Made by a program: the position numbers and the translations under genes. The notes below the pieces were generated by a model that saw only the letters and a program-made list of their open reading frames with translations, was not told where the DNA came from and made no database searches. DNA of 64,000 nucleotides. It comes from an uncultured Collinsella sp. (GTDB taxonomy: Bacteria > Actinomycetota > Coriobacteriia > Coriobacteriales > Coriobacteriaceae). Where the stretch lies: NCBI GenBank assembly GCA_902493515.1, contig CABUPE010000009.1, forward strand, positions 1 to 64,000, in the 5' to 3' direction. Positions 17,600 through 26,900 of the stretch are shown in pieces. Position 1 is the first letter of the stretch; each line of letters opens with the position of its first letter.

Positions 17600-17619
17600 A
17601 GGGACGTTACACTGTCCCT
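17600..17619. repeat. Short AGGGAC inverted repeat
   Basis: AGGGAC and GTCCCT flank an 8-base centre in the livK-livH spacer. It shares the GGGAC core of the other palindromes at 13904, 44415 and 58543, but it is too short to assign firmly. Confidence 0.4.
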
Positions 17620-17625
17620 AGATAC

Positions 17626-17663
17626 CAAGCAAGCAGGGAAGGCCAAAACCTCCCCTGCTTGGG
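17626..17663 (-). terminator. Hairpin between livK and livH
   Basis: CAAGCAGGG pairs with CCCTGCTTG, with an AGG/CCT continuation. It lies 30 bases past the livK stop codon and has no strong U tract. Such a hairpin commonly protects the abundant binding-protein mRNA and reduces transcription of the permease genes. Confidence 0.6.
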
Positions 17664-17692
17664 ATCAAAACCGCTCTATGTAAGGCGGCCAA

Positions 17693-18880
17693 TTAGGCCT
17701 GTACGTACTTGCCGTCGGTGATGACGTACGCCGTGGGCTCCTTCTGGACCTGGCCCTTATCGTTCCAGGTGAGCTTGCCGGTCAGACCGTCAACGGTAAT
17801 CTTGAGCATAGCCTTGGACAGCTTCTCGGCGACCTCGGTCGGATCGGCGTCGACACCAAGACCGGCCTCCTTGACGGCCTCGGCCACCGCGTGCACGCCG
17901 TCGTAGGCGTCGGCGGCAAACTGGTCGGGGGTATCGCCGTACTTATCCTTGTAAGCGTTAACGAAGTCGGCGTTCTTCTCGTCGTCGGCGGAGAACGGGG
18001 TCATGAGCAGCAGACCCTCAGCAAGAGAGGTATCGAAGCCCTCAACGCCCAGGATGCCGTCCATGCCGTCGCAGCCCATCATCTTGACGTCGTAGCCCAT
18101 GTCCTTGGCGTTCTTGAGCAGGACGGACGCCGGCGTGTAGTAGATCGGCGCAAAGATCATGGTGGCGCCGGCCTGCTTGGCCTTGGTCAGCTGGTTGGTA
18201 AAGCTCGTGGCGGAGTCGTCCTTAAAGGTCTCCTCGTCAACAATCTCGAGCTTGGACTCAGCGGCCTGGGCCTTAAAGGAATCTGCGATGCCCGAAGAAT
18301 AGGCGTCGCCGGAGTTATAGAACAGCACGAACTTCTCGTCCGCATACTTCTGCGCCAGGAACTTGGCAGCGTTGACACCCTGGTTGGGGTCGGTGAAGCA
18401 AACCTGGAAGACGCAATCCTTGCCGTCGGTGACGTCCTCGGAGGACGCGGACGGGGTGATCATGAACGTCTTGGGGTCGTTACCGCACTCGGCGGCAACG
18501 GCAACCGACGCACCCGTGGTGGTCGGGCCGACGAGGGCCTGCATGCCCCAGTCGAGCAGGGTGTTGAAGGCGTTGACGGCCTTCTCGCCGTCGGCCTGGT
18601 CATCCTCGGCCTTGCTGGCAAGCGGCAGCTCCTTGGTCGAGAAATCCTTGCAGCCAAGCTCGACACCCTGGGTAACGGACTTGCCGTAGGACGCGTTGGC
18701 GCCGGTCAGCGGGCCGATGGTACCGATCTTAAACGAAGCGTCGCTCGAAGCGGAACCGCTGTCGCCGCCGTTGGAGGAGCAGCCAGCTAGAATGGACATC
18801 GCCCCCAGACCTGCTGCGCTCGCGATAACGCTCCTGCGATTCATAACAGGGTTCAATGACTTACCGGTGAGGCTCGACAT
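17693..18880 (-). CDS. livK: Branched-chain amino-acid binding lipoprotein LivK
   Basis: 395 residues. An N-terminal signal ends in the lipobox ILAGC, so the mature protein is lipid-anchored outside the membrane. It then follows the periplasmic-binding type 1 fold (FKIGTIGPLTGANASYGKSVTQG, VGPTTTGASVAVA, FAPIYYTPASVLLKNAKDMGYD). It captures leucine-type amino acids for LivHMGF. AGGAG is 8 bases before the ATG. The AT-rich stretch 18960-19080 upstream is the likely operon promoter region. Confidence 0.95.
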   Translation of the reverse strand: MSSLTGKSLNPVMNRRSVIASAAGLGAMSILAGCSSNGGDSGSASSDASFKIGTIGPLTGANASYGKSVTQGVELGCKDFSTKELPLASKAEDDQADGEKAVNAFNTLLDWGMQALVGPTTTGASVAVAAECGNDPKTFMITPSASSEDVTDGKDCVFQVCFTDPNQGVNAAKFLAQKYADEKFVLFYNSGDAYSSGIADSFKAQAAESKLEIVDEETFKDDSATSFTNQLTKAKQAGATMIFAPIYYTPASVLLKNAKDMGYDVKMMGCDGMDGILGVEGFDTSLAEGLLLMTPFSADDEKNADFVNAYKDKYGDTPDQFAADAYDGVHAVAEAVKEAGLGVDADPTEVAEKLSKAMLKITVDGLTGKLTWNDKGQVQKEPTAYVITDGKYVQA

Positions 18881-19151
18881 GCGGCTCTCCTCTCAAATCT
18901 CGTCGGGTTTCGGCTACCCGACAGGCCATCCTTCGCCGTGTTCGGCGTTCGCAAAATACTAGACGCTTTAGTTAAGGAAAGTGGCGATTATTTCAACTTT
19001 TCTTTGGATTTGTTCATTTATCCATAATTCTGCGTATTTCTATTACTTTATGCAGTAATGCCACTTTATTGTGTGAAAGTAATGTTTCCGTTCTGTTACA
19101 GGCGTCCCTGCCCTGAATAAAACGGCCTCACCGGTCGCGCTTTATGCGCAC

Positions 19152-19347
19152 TTAGGCGGCGATGTACTTGCCGTCCTGGATCACATAGGCTGTCCATGCC
19201 GTCGACACCCATTAGTGTCATGTCGTAGCTCATGTCCTTGGCATTCTTGAGCAAAACGGACGCTGGGGTGTAATAGATCGGGGCAAAAATAAGCGTGGCT
19301 CCGACAAGGAAACTCCTGCGGTTAAGTACGTTGTTGATGCTAAACAT
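19152..19347 (-). pseudogene. Heavily deleted livK paralogue
   Basis: Three separate pieces of a LivK-like gene are joined. First is a start codon with AGGGGG and a signal-like MFSINNVLNRRSF. The middle is TLIFAPIYYTPASVLLKNAKD, nearly identical to livK, followed by MSYDMTLMGVDGMD. After a frame change comes AYVIQDGKYIAA and a stop codon, matching the livK C-terminus AYVITDGKYVQA. The ligand-binding lobes are missing, so it cannot bind substrate. It shows that a second livK once stood upstream of the operon. Confidence 0.88.
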
Positions 19348-19599
19348 GGTGTCCCCCTTTTTTTGCTGGCCGCAGCGCGGCCGTCTTGCGGTACGGAGCA
19401 AACCTTATGGCGCAAACGTTGACAGTTTGTTACGGAGTTCCGTTTGTAGCGAGCATGTTTCCAATGTTTCCGCAGCGTTTCGGGGGTGCCGTTTTGTGCG
19501 ACTCCTGTTGCCTGGCGAGCACGCGCCCTCGGTTCACGCTAGAATGCACTCAACCTTTAAGCGGTTAATCCATCCATAAGATGCACGAAGGAGCTATCT

Positions 19600-20943
19600 A
19601 TGAGCGAACCCCTGCGCACCGTGAACGTCGGCCTCATCGGTCTTGGAACCGTCGGCGGCGGCGTGGCCCGTCTGATCAAGAGCCACCACGATGAGTACCT
19701 GGCCGCCTACGGCATCGACCTTAAGCTGACCTGCGCCTGCGCGCTTGCCTGGGAGCAGGCCGAAGCTGCCGGTATTGAGCGCGAGGCCTTTACGAGCGAC
19801 TGGCACGACGTCGTCACCGACCCCGCCGTCGATATCGTCGTCGAGCTCATCGGCGGCGAGCACCCCGCGACCGAAATCTTCACCACCGCCTTCGAGAACG
19901 GCAAGCACGTCGTCTCTGCCAACAAGGCCCTGCTGGGCCGTCACGTCGAGACGCTCGCCGAGAAGGCGCGCGCGTGCGGCGTGCAGATTAAGTGCGAGGC
20001 CAGTTGCGGCGGCGGCATCCCCATTGTGAGCACGCTTGAGCACGACCTGGTGGGCAACAAGATCCTGACCATCGCTGGCATTCTCAACGGCACCACCAAC
20101 TACATCCTGTCGCGCATGGACGCCGAGGGCGCCGATTACGCTGACGTGCTCGCCGACGCCCAGGCAAAGGGCTATGCCGAGGCCGACCCGTCCGCCGACG
20201 TCGACGGCTTCGACGCCGCCAGCAAGACGGCAATCCTCGCTTCCATCGGCTTTGGCACCCGCGTTACCACCGACGATGTGTACCAGCAGGGTATCCGTAC
20301 CATCGGTGCCGAGGACATCGCCCAGGCCCGTGAGCTCGGCTACACCATTAAGCTGCTCGGCATCGCCCGCAACACCGACGCCGGCGTCGACGTCCGTGTG
20401 CATCCCACGCTGATCCCCGCCGACCACATGCTTGCCAAGGTCAACGGCGCCATGAACGCTGTCTACGTGGTAGGCGACGCCGTGGGTGAGACCATGTTCT
20501 ACGGTGCCGGCGCAGGCTCCTTCCCCACCGCGAGCGCCGTCGTGGGCGACATCCTGTCGCTCTCCGAGCAGATCAGCCGCGGCGTGGCTCCGCTGCCCGA
20601 GATTGAGCCCTATGGTCACAACCTCGCCTTTAAGCCCATGGACGAGCTCCAGACCAAGTACTATGTGCGCCTGAAGGTCGCCGACCGCGTGGGCGCCCTG
20701 TCCGAGACGGTCGACATCTTTGCCAAGCACAACATCTCGATCTCGCTCATCAACCAGGTCGAGGACGGCAAGTCGGGCGTTAACGATGCCTGCTCGGTCA
20801 TCTTCCTGACGCATCGCGCGCTCGAGAAGGACGTCCAGGCTGCCGCCGCCGAACTTGCCAGCGTCGACTGCGTGGCCGAGGTCGCCAACGTCCTGCGCAT
20901 CGAGGACGTTGAGGCCTGGACCGAAGGCGTTATGGCGAACTAG
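19600..20943 (+). CDS. hom: Homoserine dehydrogenase
   Basis: 447 residues: NAD(P)-binding GLIGLGTVGGGVARL, homoserine-dehydrogenase motif GILNGTTNYILSRM with the conserved K/D-rich DPSADVDGFDAASK, then a C-terminal ACT domain (YYVRLKVADRVGALSETVDIFAKHNISI) for allosteric feedback. It reduces aspartate semialdehyde to homoserine for threonine and methionine synthesis. It stands alone, followed by its own terminator. GAAGGAG precedes the ATG. Confidence 0.97.
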   Translation: MSEPLRTVNVGLIGLGTVGGGVARLIKSHHDEYLAAYGIDLKLTCACALAWEQAEAAGIEREAFTSDWHDVVTDPAVDIVVELIGGEHPATEIFTTAFENGKHVVSANKALLGRHVETLAEKARACGVQIKCEASCGGGIPIVSTLEHDLVGNKILTIAGILNGTTNYILSRMDAEGADYADVLADAQAKGYAEADPSADVDGFDAASKTAILASIGFGTRVTTDDVYQQGIRTIGAEDIAQARELGYTIKLLGIARNTDAGVDVRVHPTLIPADHMLAKVNGAMNAVYVVGDAVGETMFYGAGAGSFPTASAVVGDILSLSEQISRGVAPLPEIEPYGHNLAFKPMDELQTKYYVRLKVADRVGALSETVDIFAKHNISISLINQVEDGKSGVNDACSVIFLTHRALEKDVQAAAAELASVDCVAEVANVLRIEDVEAWTEGVMAN

Positions 20944-20974
20944 CCCAACGCTCGCCTAGCAATACGCGCCTTGA

Positions 20975-21008
20975 GGGCTCCCGTCCGATGTAGGACGGGA
21001 GCCCTTTT
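20975..21008 (+). terminator. Terminator of hom
   Basis: A perfect 12-bp stem, GGGCTCCCGTCC (20975-20986) with GGACGGGAGCCC (20993-21004), a 6-base loop and TTTT. It lies 31 bases after the hom stop codon. Confidence 0.92.
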
Positions 21009-21157
21009 GTCACCTGCCGTAAGCACAACGGCAGAGCATATTTGCGCGAGCCGCTCATCGGTAACGCGGGCTACCGTTCACCGATATGCAAACGCGGCCG
21101 ATTCCGGCTACCGCTACGCTGAGCTGCGTATGTCCGCCCGCGATGAGAGGAAGCACC

Positions 21158-21907
21158 ATGTTGCTCGAGGGCAAGAAAGCAATCATCACCGGAGGCACGC
21201 GCGGTATCGGCTATGCGATCGCCTGCCGTTTTATCGAGGAAGGCGCTGCCGTCACCGTCTTTGGCTCACGCCAGGAGACTGCCGACGCGGCCGTTGAGAA
21301 GTTGGCGGCCGCCTATCCCGACGCCAAGGTCTGGGGCCGCTCCTGCGACCTCACCTCGCTCGAGGCCGTGACCGAGGCCTTTACCCAGGCTGCAGCCGAT
21401 ATGGGCGGTTTGGATACAGTCGTCAACAATGCCGGCATCTCCCAGCGCTCACCCCTTTTGGACTACACGGCCGAGGAGTTCGCTAAGGTTATGGACCTCA
21501 ACGTCGTCGCCGTCTTTAATGGCCACCAGGCAGCCGCCAAGATCATGACCGAGGCAGGTCATGGCGGCACCATCACCACCACGAGTTCGATGGTCGCCAA
21601 GTACGGTCAGCCCTCCGGCGTTGGCTATCCCACGTCCAAGTTTGCCGTCAACGGTATGGTCCAGTCGCTCTCGCGCGAGCTCGCCCCCATGGGCATCCGC
21701 GTCAACGCCGTCGCGCCTGGCGTAACCAAGACCGATATGGTCGCCAACCTGCCCGAAGAGGTTATTAAGCCCATCGTCGCCACCATTCCGCTGGGTCGCA
21801 TGGGCGAGCCCGAGGATGTCGCCAACGCCTTTGTTTTCCTGGCGAGCGACATGTCCTCCTACGTCACGGGCGCCGTGCTCCCCGTCGACGGAGCCGCCCG
21901 CTCTTAA
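21158..21907 (+). CDS. Short-chain dehydrogenase/reductase (FabG-like)
   Basis: 249 residues, classical SDR: cofactor loop TGGTRGIGYAIA, NNAG, catalytic serine region TTSSM and YPTSK (Tyr-Lys pair), and the PG-TD motif APGVTKTDM. It uses NAD(P)H to reduce a ketone or oxidise an alcohol. It resembles 3-oxoacyl-ACP reductases but is not in a fatty-acid cluster, so the substrate is open; a sugar or steroid alcohol is possible. GAGAGGAAG precedes the ATG at 21158; the frame open to 21086 lacks such a site. Confidence 0.88.
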   Translation: MLLEGKKAIITGGTRGIGYAIACRFIEEGAAVTVFGSRQETADAAVEKLAAAYPDAKVWGRSCDLTSLEAVTEAFTQAAADMGGLDTVVNNAGISQRSPLLDYTAEEFAKVMDLNVVAVFNGHQAAAKIMTEAGHGGTITTTSSMVAKYGQPSGVGYPTSKFAVNGMVQSLSRELAPMGIRVNAVAPGVTKTDMVANLPEEVIKPIVATIPLGRMGEPEDVANAFVFLASDMSSYVTGAVLPVDGAARS

Positions 21908-21950
21908 GGGACCACAAGCCTCAGCTCCCAGCCTCAACATAGTCCAACAA

Positions 21951-22000
21951 AGAAGGCGCGCCGTCTGCATCAACTGCAGGCAGCGCGCCTTCTTCTGTTT
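21951..22000 (+). terminator. Terminator of the SDR gene
   Basis: AGAAGGCGCGC (21951-21961) pairs with GCGCGCCTTCT (21983-21993), with an inner CTGCA/TGCAG stem, and is followed by TCTGTTT. It lies 43 bases past the stop codon. Confidence 0.85.
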
Positions 22001-22004
22001 GAAA

Positions 22005-22176
22005 GGGAAACTATGTCCCAGTATTTCGGATCAGAACGGGGCACGGTTTCCCCCAGGACCTCCTTGCGGAAACTGCATCCCACTCTGAGCGCCCATTCCG
22101 GGACACAGTTTCCCAACGGCCCCCGTTTCGGAAACCACATCCCGTTCCGAGCCTTCAAAGCGGGACGCGGCTTCCC
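22005..22176. repeat. Tandem array of three palindromic units, 62-63 bp period
   Basis: Three units of 47-48 bp (22005-22052, 22068-22114, 22130-22176) are separated by two 15-bp spacers. Each is an imperfect palindrome: a left arm of the form GGAAACYRYRTCCC and a right arm GGGRYRYRGYTTCCC, with a centre of about 18 bp that differs between units. The arms are conserved and the spacers are not. The array fills the gap between the convergent SDR and antiporter genes. It is not a CRISPR, since the repeats are palindromic over their whole length and the spacers are 15 bp. Confidence 0.9.
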
Positions 22177-22190
22177 CGAGAGAGTATCGA

Positions 22191-23753
22191 CTACTTGCCG
22201 TCGTCGTCCTCGGCTTCTTCTCTTGCATAGAGCTCCAACATGCGGCGGCGGTATTCGCGCACGGCGAGCTTGGCGCGCTCCAGGCGGCGACGCTCGCGCG
22301 GAGTCAGCTCGGACGGGTCGACCTCGTCTCCATAGGTCTTATCGGCAAGCAGGTGCGCAGCGTCCACGATGCGGGCATCGATGTGGCCGCTCGCCGCCTC
22401 GGCGGAAAGACGCTCGGCAATCGTATCGAGCGTAGGCAGGCCCTCGAATACGCGACCATGGCCATGCGAAGTCAGCAGCTCGTGCTCACGTGCGAGCAGG
22501 CTCGCCAAATCGTGATGGGCGCGCAGGATGTCGAGCGCATCGGATGGATGCTCGGCAACTTCTGCCACGGCGGCGACCGGCGCGGCGTCGACCACGCGGT
22601 AGAAGAGCTGCGCGAGCAACGGCATCAAGAACACCGTGATGGCACCGGCAGCAACCATGACCGACACAATATCTTGCGACAGCGCGCCCGCGTTGACGGC
22701 AACGCTTGTCACGGCAACGATGATCGGCAGGGCCGTGGTGCAGTACAGGGCCACGGTAATGCGACCATACGCCGACACATCGCGCGTCGCAGGACAAATG
22801 CTCATAGAAATAAGAATGGGCACGGCACGAATAATCAACAACGCCACGATAAAGCCCACGAGCAGACCCGGGCGCGACGCCACGGCCGTCAGATCGATCT
22901 TTGCGCCCGATACGGTAAAGAATACCGGAATCAAAAAGCCGTAGGCCAGGCCATCGAGCTTGGTCTCGAGCGTATGGTTGCCCTCGGGGATGATATAGCG
23001 CAAGACAAAGCCGGCGGCAAAAGAACCCAACACGATGTCGAGATCAAAGACGGCCGAGAACGCCACGAGTGTGACCAGGATGAGCACCGTCAGGCGCACG
23101 AAGGTCTGCGACGTGGTATCGGCGCGTTCCTCGACAAACGCAAAGAAGCGGCTGCCGACACGCTTGGAGCGGCTTGGGACCACAGCCAGCAACACGCAAA
23201 CCACCGCAAACAAGCCAAGGATTACGAGCGTTTGGATGCCAGTGCGGGCAGACAGCAGCACCGACATGGCGAGCACAGGGCCGAGCTCACCCCAGGTGCC
23301 ATACGCGAGAATCGAGTCGCCCACACGCGTGCCAGTGAGCGAGCGCTCACGCATGATGGGCACGAGCGTGCCGAGCGCCGTCGAAGTGAGGGCAAGCGTC
23401 ACGGCGATACCGTCGAAATGACTGACCGAGAACCACGGGGTAAAGCGCACGGCAAGCCAGGCGATACCAAACGTGACGGCCCACGTCGCCAAGCCGTAGC
23501 GCCCCTCGACGCCCGTGATGCTCTTGGGGTCGATCTCAAAGCCGGCAAGCAGGAACAAAAAGGCCAGGCCCAGCTCGGACACAAGCGAGACCTCAGCATC
23601 TACATGGATGACGCCGAGCATATGGGGTCCCAGCACCGCGCCGAGCACGAGCAAAAAGACCGTCTCGGGAACAGGTTTTCCGGGAATCGCCGAGGCGATA
23701 AAAGGACTCGCAAAGGCCACGAGTGCGATGATGGCGAGCGAAACGAATGCCAT
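22191..23753 (-). CDS. CPA2-family cation/proton antiporter
   Basis: 520 residues. About twelve membrane helices (residues 1-390) with the Kef-type pore phrases LGAVLGPHMLGV, ELGLAFLFLLAGFEIDP and LTSTALGTLVPIMRE, then a soluble acidic C-terminus of about 130 residues. There is no TrkA-N nucleotide-binding domain. It probably exchanges sodium or potassium for protons to control cytoplasmic pH. It appears monocistronic. Confidence 0.88.
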   Translation of the reverse strand: MAFVSLAIIALVAFASPFIASAIPGKPVPETVFLLVLGAVLGPHMLGVIHVDAEVSLVSELGLAFLFLLAGFEIDPKSITGVEGRYGLATWAVTFGIAWLAVRFTPWFSVSHFDGIAVTLALTSTALGTLVPIMRERSLTGTRVGDSILAYGTWGELGPVLAMSVLLSARTGIQTLVILGLFAVVCVLLAVVPSRSKRVGSRFFAFVEERADTTSQTFVRLTVLILVTLVAFSAVFDLDIVLGSFAAGFVLRYIIPEGNHTLETKLDGLAYGFLIPVFFTVSGAKIDLTAVASRPGLLVGFIVALLIIRAVPILISMSICPATRDVSAYGRITVALYCTTALPIIVAVTSVAVNAGALSQDIVSVMVAAGAITVFLMPLLAQLFYRVVDAAPVAAVAEVAEHPSDALDILRAHHDLASLLAREHELLTSHGHGRVFEGLPTLDTIAERLSAEAASGHIDARIVDAAHLLADKTYGDEVDPSELTPRERRRLERAKLAVREYRRRMLELYAREEAEDDDGK

Positions 23754-23937
23754 GTGATGCCTTTCTCTTGTTTGCGCTTCACTGTAGCACCCTCGCCGTC
23801 CTCAACGCGCCGCGAGCTGTCGTATCATAGTGAGGTTTACAAACATGTGGCTCAAGGCGACCGCGAGGCTTGCCCCGTAAACCGACCGCTGCCGCATACC
23901 GTACCGTACGCCCAACCGATCAGGAAGGCAGGAACCA

Positions 23938-26900
23938 ATGGTCTCTCGTATCTACGTGGAGAAGAAACCCGGGTTCGACGTCGAGGCTCAGCAGCTCAAG
24001 GGCGAGCTGACCGAAATTCTCGGCATCAAGGGCATCGAGGCCCTGAGGATCATCAACCGCTACGACGTCGAGGGCATCGACGAGGAGCTTTTCCGCTCCT
24101 GCGTGCCGACCGTCTTTAGCGAGCCCCAGGTCGATGTGACCTACGACGAGCTCCCCGCAAGCGATGGCGCCGTCTTTGCCGTCGAATTCCTGCCTGGCCA
24201 GTTTGACCAGCGCGCCGACTCCGCCAGCGAGTGCGTGCAGCTCATCAGCCAGGGCGAGCGCCCCGCCGTGCGCTCCGCCAAGGTCTATATGATCTCGGGC
24301 GCTCTGGACGAAGCCGCCATCGATGCCATCAAGCACTACGTGGTGAACCCCGTCGAGGCGCGCATCGCCTCGCTCGACCTGCCCGAGACGCTGTACATGG
24401 AGACCCCCGAGCCCCAGCCCGTCGAGGTGCTCGACGGCTTCCGCGAGCTCGACGAGGCCGGCCTTGCCGCCTTTATTTCCGAGCGCGGCCTTGCCATGGA
24501 CGAGGCGGACATCGCCTTCTGCCAGCAGTACTTCCGCGATGAGGACCGCGACCCCACCATCACCGAGATCCGCGTGATCGACACTTATTGGTCCGACCAC
24601 TGCCGCCACACCACCTTCGGCACCGTCCTGGATGACGTGACGATCGACGACGCCGTGGTGCAGCAGGCCTTCGACCGCTACATGGAGATGCGCCACGAAC
24701 TCGGCCGCGACGCCAAGCCCGTCTGCCTCATGGACATGGGCACCATCGGCGCTAAGTACCTTAAGAAGACCGGCGTAATGACCGATGTCGATGAGTCCGA
24801 GGAGATCAACGCCTGCACCGTCAAGGTGAAGGTCGATGTCGATGGCGAGGACCAGGACTGGCTGTTCCTCTTTAAGAACGAGACCCACAACCACCCGACC
24901 GAGATCGAGCCCTTCGGCGGTGCCGCCACCTGCGTGGGCGGCGCTATCCGTGACCCGCTCTCGGGCCGCAGCTATGTGTATCAGGCCATGCGCGTCACCG
25001 GTGCCGGCGACCCCACCGTCCCGGTTTCCGAGACGCTCAAGGGCAAGCTGCCGCAGCGCAAGCTCGTGACCACTGCCGCCGCCGGCTACTCCAGCTACGG
25101 CAACCAGATCGGCCTTGCCACCGGTCAGGTCAACGAACTCTATCACCCCGGTTACGTGGCCAAGCGCATGGAGGTTGGCGCCGTCGTGGGCGCTACCCCG
25201 GCAAACCACGTTCGTCGCGAGTGCCCCGCCCCCACCGACAAGATCATCCTGCTGGGCGGCCGCACCGGCCGCGATGGCATCGGTGGCGCCACCGGCTCCT
25301 CCAAGACCCAGAACACCGAGTCCATCGAGACCTCGGGTGCCGAGGTCCAGAAGGGCAACGCCCCGGTCGAGCGCAAGCTGCAGCGCCTGTTCCGCCGCGG
25401 CGATGCCTGCCGTCTGATCAAGCGCTGCAACGACTTTGGCGCCGGCGGTGTCTCGGTCGCCGTGGGCGAGCTTGCCGACGGCCTGTATGTCGACCTTGAT
25501 ACCGTGACCAAGAAGTACGACGGCCTGGACGGCACCGAGCTCGCTATCTCCGAGTCCCAGGAGCGTATGGCCTGCGCCGTCGCCGACGGTGACGTCGAGG
25601 AGTTCATGGGCTACGCCGCCGAGGAGAACCTCGAGGCGACCGTTATCGCCGAGGTTACCGCCGAGCCGCGCATGCGCATGGCCTGGAACGGTGTCGCCAT
25701 CGTCGACCTATCCCGCGAGTTCCTCAACTCCAACGGCGCGCCCAAGCACCAGATCGCCCACGTATGCGCCCGCAGCGTGTGGCAGCCCAGCTGGGCCGGC
25801 ACCACGCTTGCCGAGCGCATGACCTCGCTTGTCACCGACCTCAACGTCGCTTCCAACAAGGGCCTTTCCGAGCGCTTCGACTCCACCATCGGCGCCGCGA
25901 CCGTGCTCATGCCCTTTGGCGGCAAGACGCAGCTCACCCCCAGCTCGGCCATGGTCGCCAAGTTCCCCGTGGACGGCGAGACCACCACGGCGAGTGCCAT
26001 GGCATGGGGCTTCAACCCCTATCTGATGGAGGCCGACCAGTTTGCGGGCGCCTACCTGTCCGTGGTCGAGTCCATCGCCAAGCTCGTGGCTGCCGGCTTT
26101 GAGCACAAGCGCGCCTATCTCTCCTTCCAGGAGTACTTCGAGCGTCTGCGCACCGAGGCCGAGCGCTGGGGCAAGCCCACGGCAGCCGTCTTGGGCGCCC
26201 TCATGGCCCAAGTCGACCTGGGTGCCGGCGCCATCGGTGGCAAGGACTCCATGAGCGGCTCGTTTGAGGACGAGGCCGGCGAGCTCAACGTTCCGCCGAC
26301 CCTGATCAGCTTCGCCGTCGCCGTGGGCAGAGCCGCCCGTGCCGTCTCGCCCGAGTTCAAGGGCCTCACGCACCGCGTCGTCCGCATCGCCCCCGCTACC
26401 TATGGCGAGGACTACCGTCCCGACGCTCAGCAGCTGCTCGCCGCGTTTGACGCCGTCGAGGCGCTCACTGCTACCGGCAACGCCCTGGCCATCTCCACGC
26501 CCGGCTACGGCTGCGGCGCCGAGAGCCTCTTTAAGATGTGCGTCGGTAACCAGATCGGCATCGAGCTTGCCGATGATGTAGACGTAGAGAGCCTCTTCAC
26601 CCCGCTCTACGGCAGCTTTATCGTCGAGCTCGCCGAGGATGCCGAGCTGCCCGAGGTCGCCGACGGCGTTGTCGTCGAGCCCCTGGGCACCACCGTCGAG
26701 GGCTATGTCATCGACACCGGCTCCGAGGTCATCGAGCTCTCCGAGCTCCAGGAGGCCTGGGAGAGCGGCATCGAGGGCGTCTTTGCCTACCGCAGCGCCG
26801 ACGAGACCCCCGAGGTCGAGACCATCGACTTCCGTGCCAAGGACATCCACGTGTACAGCGGCGCCAAGATCGCCCGTCCGCGCGTGATCATCCCCGTGTT

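Noticed and set aside
21158..21907. Hydroxysteroid dehydrogenase for bile acids
   Set aside because: The fold allows it, but the protein is closest in pattern to FabG-like reductases and does not resemble the Collinsella 7-beta enzyme sequence as I recall it; no specific motif supports a steroid substrate.
22005..22176. CRISPR array
   Set aside because: Only three units; each unit is palindromic along its length with variable centres; spacers are 15 bp, and no cas genes are in the window.
22353..24119. Plus-strand frame of 588 codons
   Set aside because: It is antisense to the cation/proton antiporter and runs into the purL leader in another frame; composition is typical of a shadow frame.
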